From: Triparma columacea
Taxonomy: Eukaryota > Sar > Bolidophyceae > Parmales > Triparmaceae
DNA: 64,000 bases
Assembly (NCBI GenBank): GCA_030267965.1
Contig: BRYA01000098.1
Span: 47,106-111,105, forward strand
Direction of reading: 5' to 3'
The notes beneath the pieces are model-generated. The model saw only the letters and a program-made list of their open reading frames with translations, was not told where the DNA came from and did not search any database. The position numbers were made by a program, and so were the translations under genes. This document shows, piece after piece, positions 62,518 to 64,000 of the stretch (position 1 is the stretch's first letter; every line of letters begins with the position of its first letter).

Positions 62518-63310
62518 CACAGGCAAGAAGGAGAATAAGTAAATGCTTGCAAGAATTAGAAGGAAGTCATTTTCGGTTAGGATTAGGGAGAGAGAGAGTA
62601 TCTTAGGAGGTTTGAGGGGGAGAGGAGGTTCTGAGGTAATAGGTTTGAGAGGCCGAAGGGGAGCAGGAGAAAAGGAGGGGGGGGGGAGGAAGGGGGGGTG
62701 TTGGGGCGTGTAGATTGGGGAAAGGGAGGGGAAGAGAGAGCGGAGAGATCGAGAAAAAAGGAAATGCAGTTTATGTGTATGTTGAAATTAGGTATTATTC
62801 TTATTAATTAATATTGATGGGAGTATTGCATTGCTCACTTGCTTGCTTGTGTCATCACTGTTGAACACTTTGCTCAACGCTTTGTATTGCTTTGTTGTAG
62901 GCTTCGCTCTTTAGTAGTGTGTTATGACAAAGAGGTTGTTGGGGTCAGGGTTGGGATACTGAGGGCAAGAGAAGGGGGTGTGTGGGGAGAGTATTGTGTA
63001 AATGAGTGAAAAGGAGAGGAGAAGGGAGGAGAAGAAAGGAATAAGGCTGATGGGGGGTAGTGTAGTTGTTTTGCAGGAAGGTTCAGCGTTAAGAAAGGGT
63101 ATTTTAGGTAATGGCTGGTATCAGGAGAGATGAAGGGGATAGGATCAGATAAGAGGGGGACAGGAAGCAGTGTAGGGAAGAGATGTGACGAGAAAGGGAG
63201 AGGCAGTGTGAGAGAATGAAGTTGGGTTGTTGGGATTGAATAAAAGAGGGACATTGTGGTTTAGGAAAGAAGAGTGAAGCATTGAGGTAAGTGAGTAGCA
63301 GAGAGAAGGG
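62518..63310. other. Subtelomeric purine-rich low-complexity region
   Basis: Downstream of the kinase stop, the plus strand is A/G-rich with many GGGGAG/GGAGAG tracts. Open frames here (such as 62922-63254 minus) come from strand skew and show no domain. No gene is seen. Confidence 0.6.
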
Positions 63311-63312
63311 TA

Positions 63313-63740
63313 TAAGGTAAAGTGGTGTGTGATTGTAAGTGTGTGAATATTTGAGTGTGTAAGTGTGTCAGTGTATGAGTGTGTTAGAGGAGTTAAAATG
63401 AGAGAGTAGAGGAGAGGAGGGTATATAAGGAGAGTGGTTTGTGAGTGTGAGTGTGTGAGTGTGTGAGTGTGTGGGTGTGTGTGTGTTTGAGTGTGTTAGA
63501 GAAGTTGGGAGAAGAAAGTAGCGGAGAGAGGATATTAGGTAGAGTGGTGTGTGAGTATGAGAGTGTGAGTGTGTGGGTGTGTGTGTGTTTGAGTGTGTTA
63601 GAGAAGTTAGGAGAAGAAAGTAGCGGAGAGAGGATATTAGGTAGTTTGGTGTGTGAGTATGAGAGTGTGAGTGTGTGGATGTGTGTGTGTTTGAGTGTGT
63701 TAGAGGAATTAAGAGGAGAGAGTAGTTGTGAGGAGGGTAT
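63313..63740. repeat. Subtelomeric tandem repeat, 102-bp unit, GTGTGAGTGT-rich
   Basis: The landmark TTGAGTGTGTTAGAG recurs at 63487, 63589 and 63691, a strict 102-bp period. A more diverged copy precedes them, about 112 bp upstream. Each unit combines a (GT)n/GTGAGTGT block with an AGGAGAAGAAAGTAGCGG-type purine block. Confidence 0.9.
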
Positions 63741-63779
63741 AAGTTGGACGCGCTACTTCGACCAATTGTGGTTCCGCAT

Positions 63780-63937
63780 ATACTGGGTTAGGGACAGGGA
63801 TTAGGTTTGGGGTAGCCTTAGGGTCACTGTTAGCATTAGCATTAGAGTTAGGGTTACTGTTAGAGTTAGATTTATGGTCAGCTTTACCATTATGGTTCCG
63901 GTTAGTGTTGGGGTCATGGTCACGGTTAGCGTTACGG
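63780..63937. repeat. Degenerate telomere-like repeat
   Basis: Variants of GGTTAG, GTTAGCATTAG and GGTTACGG precede the perfect array, as expected for the eroded inner edge of a telomere. Confidence 0.75.
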
Positions 63938-64000
63938 TTAGGGTTAGGGTTAGGGTTAGGGTTAGGGTTAGGGTTAGGGTTAGGGTTAGGGTTAGGGTTA
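63938..64000 (+). repeat. Telomere, (TTAGGG)n
   Basis: About ten and a half perfect TTAGGG units read outward to the window edge, the orientation expected for the G-rich strand at a chromosome's right end. Confidence 0.97.

Noticed and set aside
62922..63254. Minus-strand frame rich in Ser, Pro and Leu near the telomere
   Set aside because: It is produced by strand base skew in low-complexity DNA and has no domain.
63313..63740. Array with regular spacing that might suggest CRISPR
   Set aside because: Units are contiguous and similar throughout, with no unique spacers, in a eukaryotic subtelomere.
63451..63804. Plus-strand frame with CVSVWVCVCLSVLE-type repeats
   Set aside because: The 102-bp unit is divisible by three, so the frame stays open by chance; it is non-coding satellite.

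Overview
This is a eukaryotic nuclear chromosome end. The right edge runs into perfect TTAGGG repeats reading outward, so position 64000 is at or near a telomere. Genes are intron-poor, with short GT-AG introns of about 70-320 nt. They are tightly packed and mostly arranged as divergent and convergent pairs. Flagellar dynein, a mastigoneme-like EGF protein and a cytochrome-b5 front-end desaturase together point to a flagellated heterokont (stramenopile) alga. A bolidophyte/Parmales-type alga would fit, but that placement is inference.

Layout: 128-13052 (-) is an axonemal outer-arm dynein heavy chain of alpha type (Kelch, IPT and filamin N-terminus). It is divergent, across 107 bp, from a secreted EGF/mastigoneme-like protein (13160-15594, +). 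A CEP57-like centrosomal protein follows (15702-17558, +). Then comes a nine-exon giant surface protein of about 5138 aa (17616-33877, -) with cysteine-rich repeats, cadherin repeats, IPT/TIG repeats and about nine membrane segments. The central part is mostly housekeeping: CUL3 (+), a delta-6-type desaturase (-), TFIIE-beta (-), importin-4 (+), a class IV aminotransferase (-) and a MIT-domain-like protein (+). Next are an OFD1-like centriolar protein (-) and an EF-hand protein (+).

From about 54.5 kb to the telomere the character changes. An unrecognised, internally duplicated gene with consecutive phase-1 introns reads without a stop into a receptor kinase. The kinase part has a beta-helix-like and EGF ectodomain, a membrane span, a START lipid-binding domain, a TKL-type kinase and a 19-residue tandem repeat tail. 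The last 1.5 kb is subtelomeric low-complexity DNA with 102-bp tandem repeats, degenerate telomere-like sequence and the telomere.

Functionally, one group of genes serves the flagellum and basal body (dynein, mastigoneme-like protein, CEP57, OFD1). A second group encodes very large or unusual cell-surface proteins (the 5138-aa protein and the receptor kinase). The rest is housekeeping. Exon boundaries were set by hand by matching GT-AG sites with codon phase. Protein lengths follow from those joins and have not been checked against transcripts.
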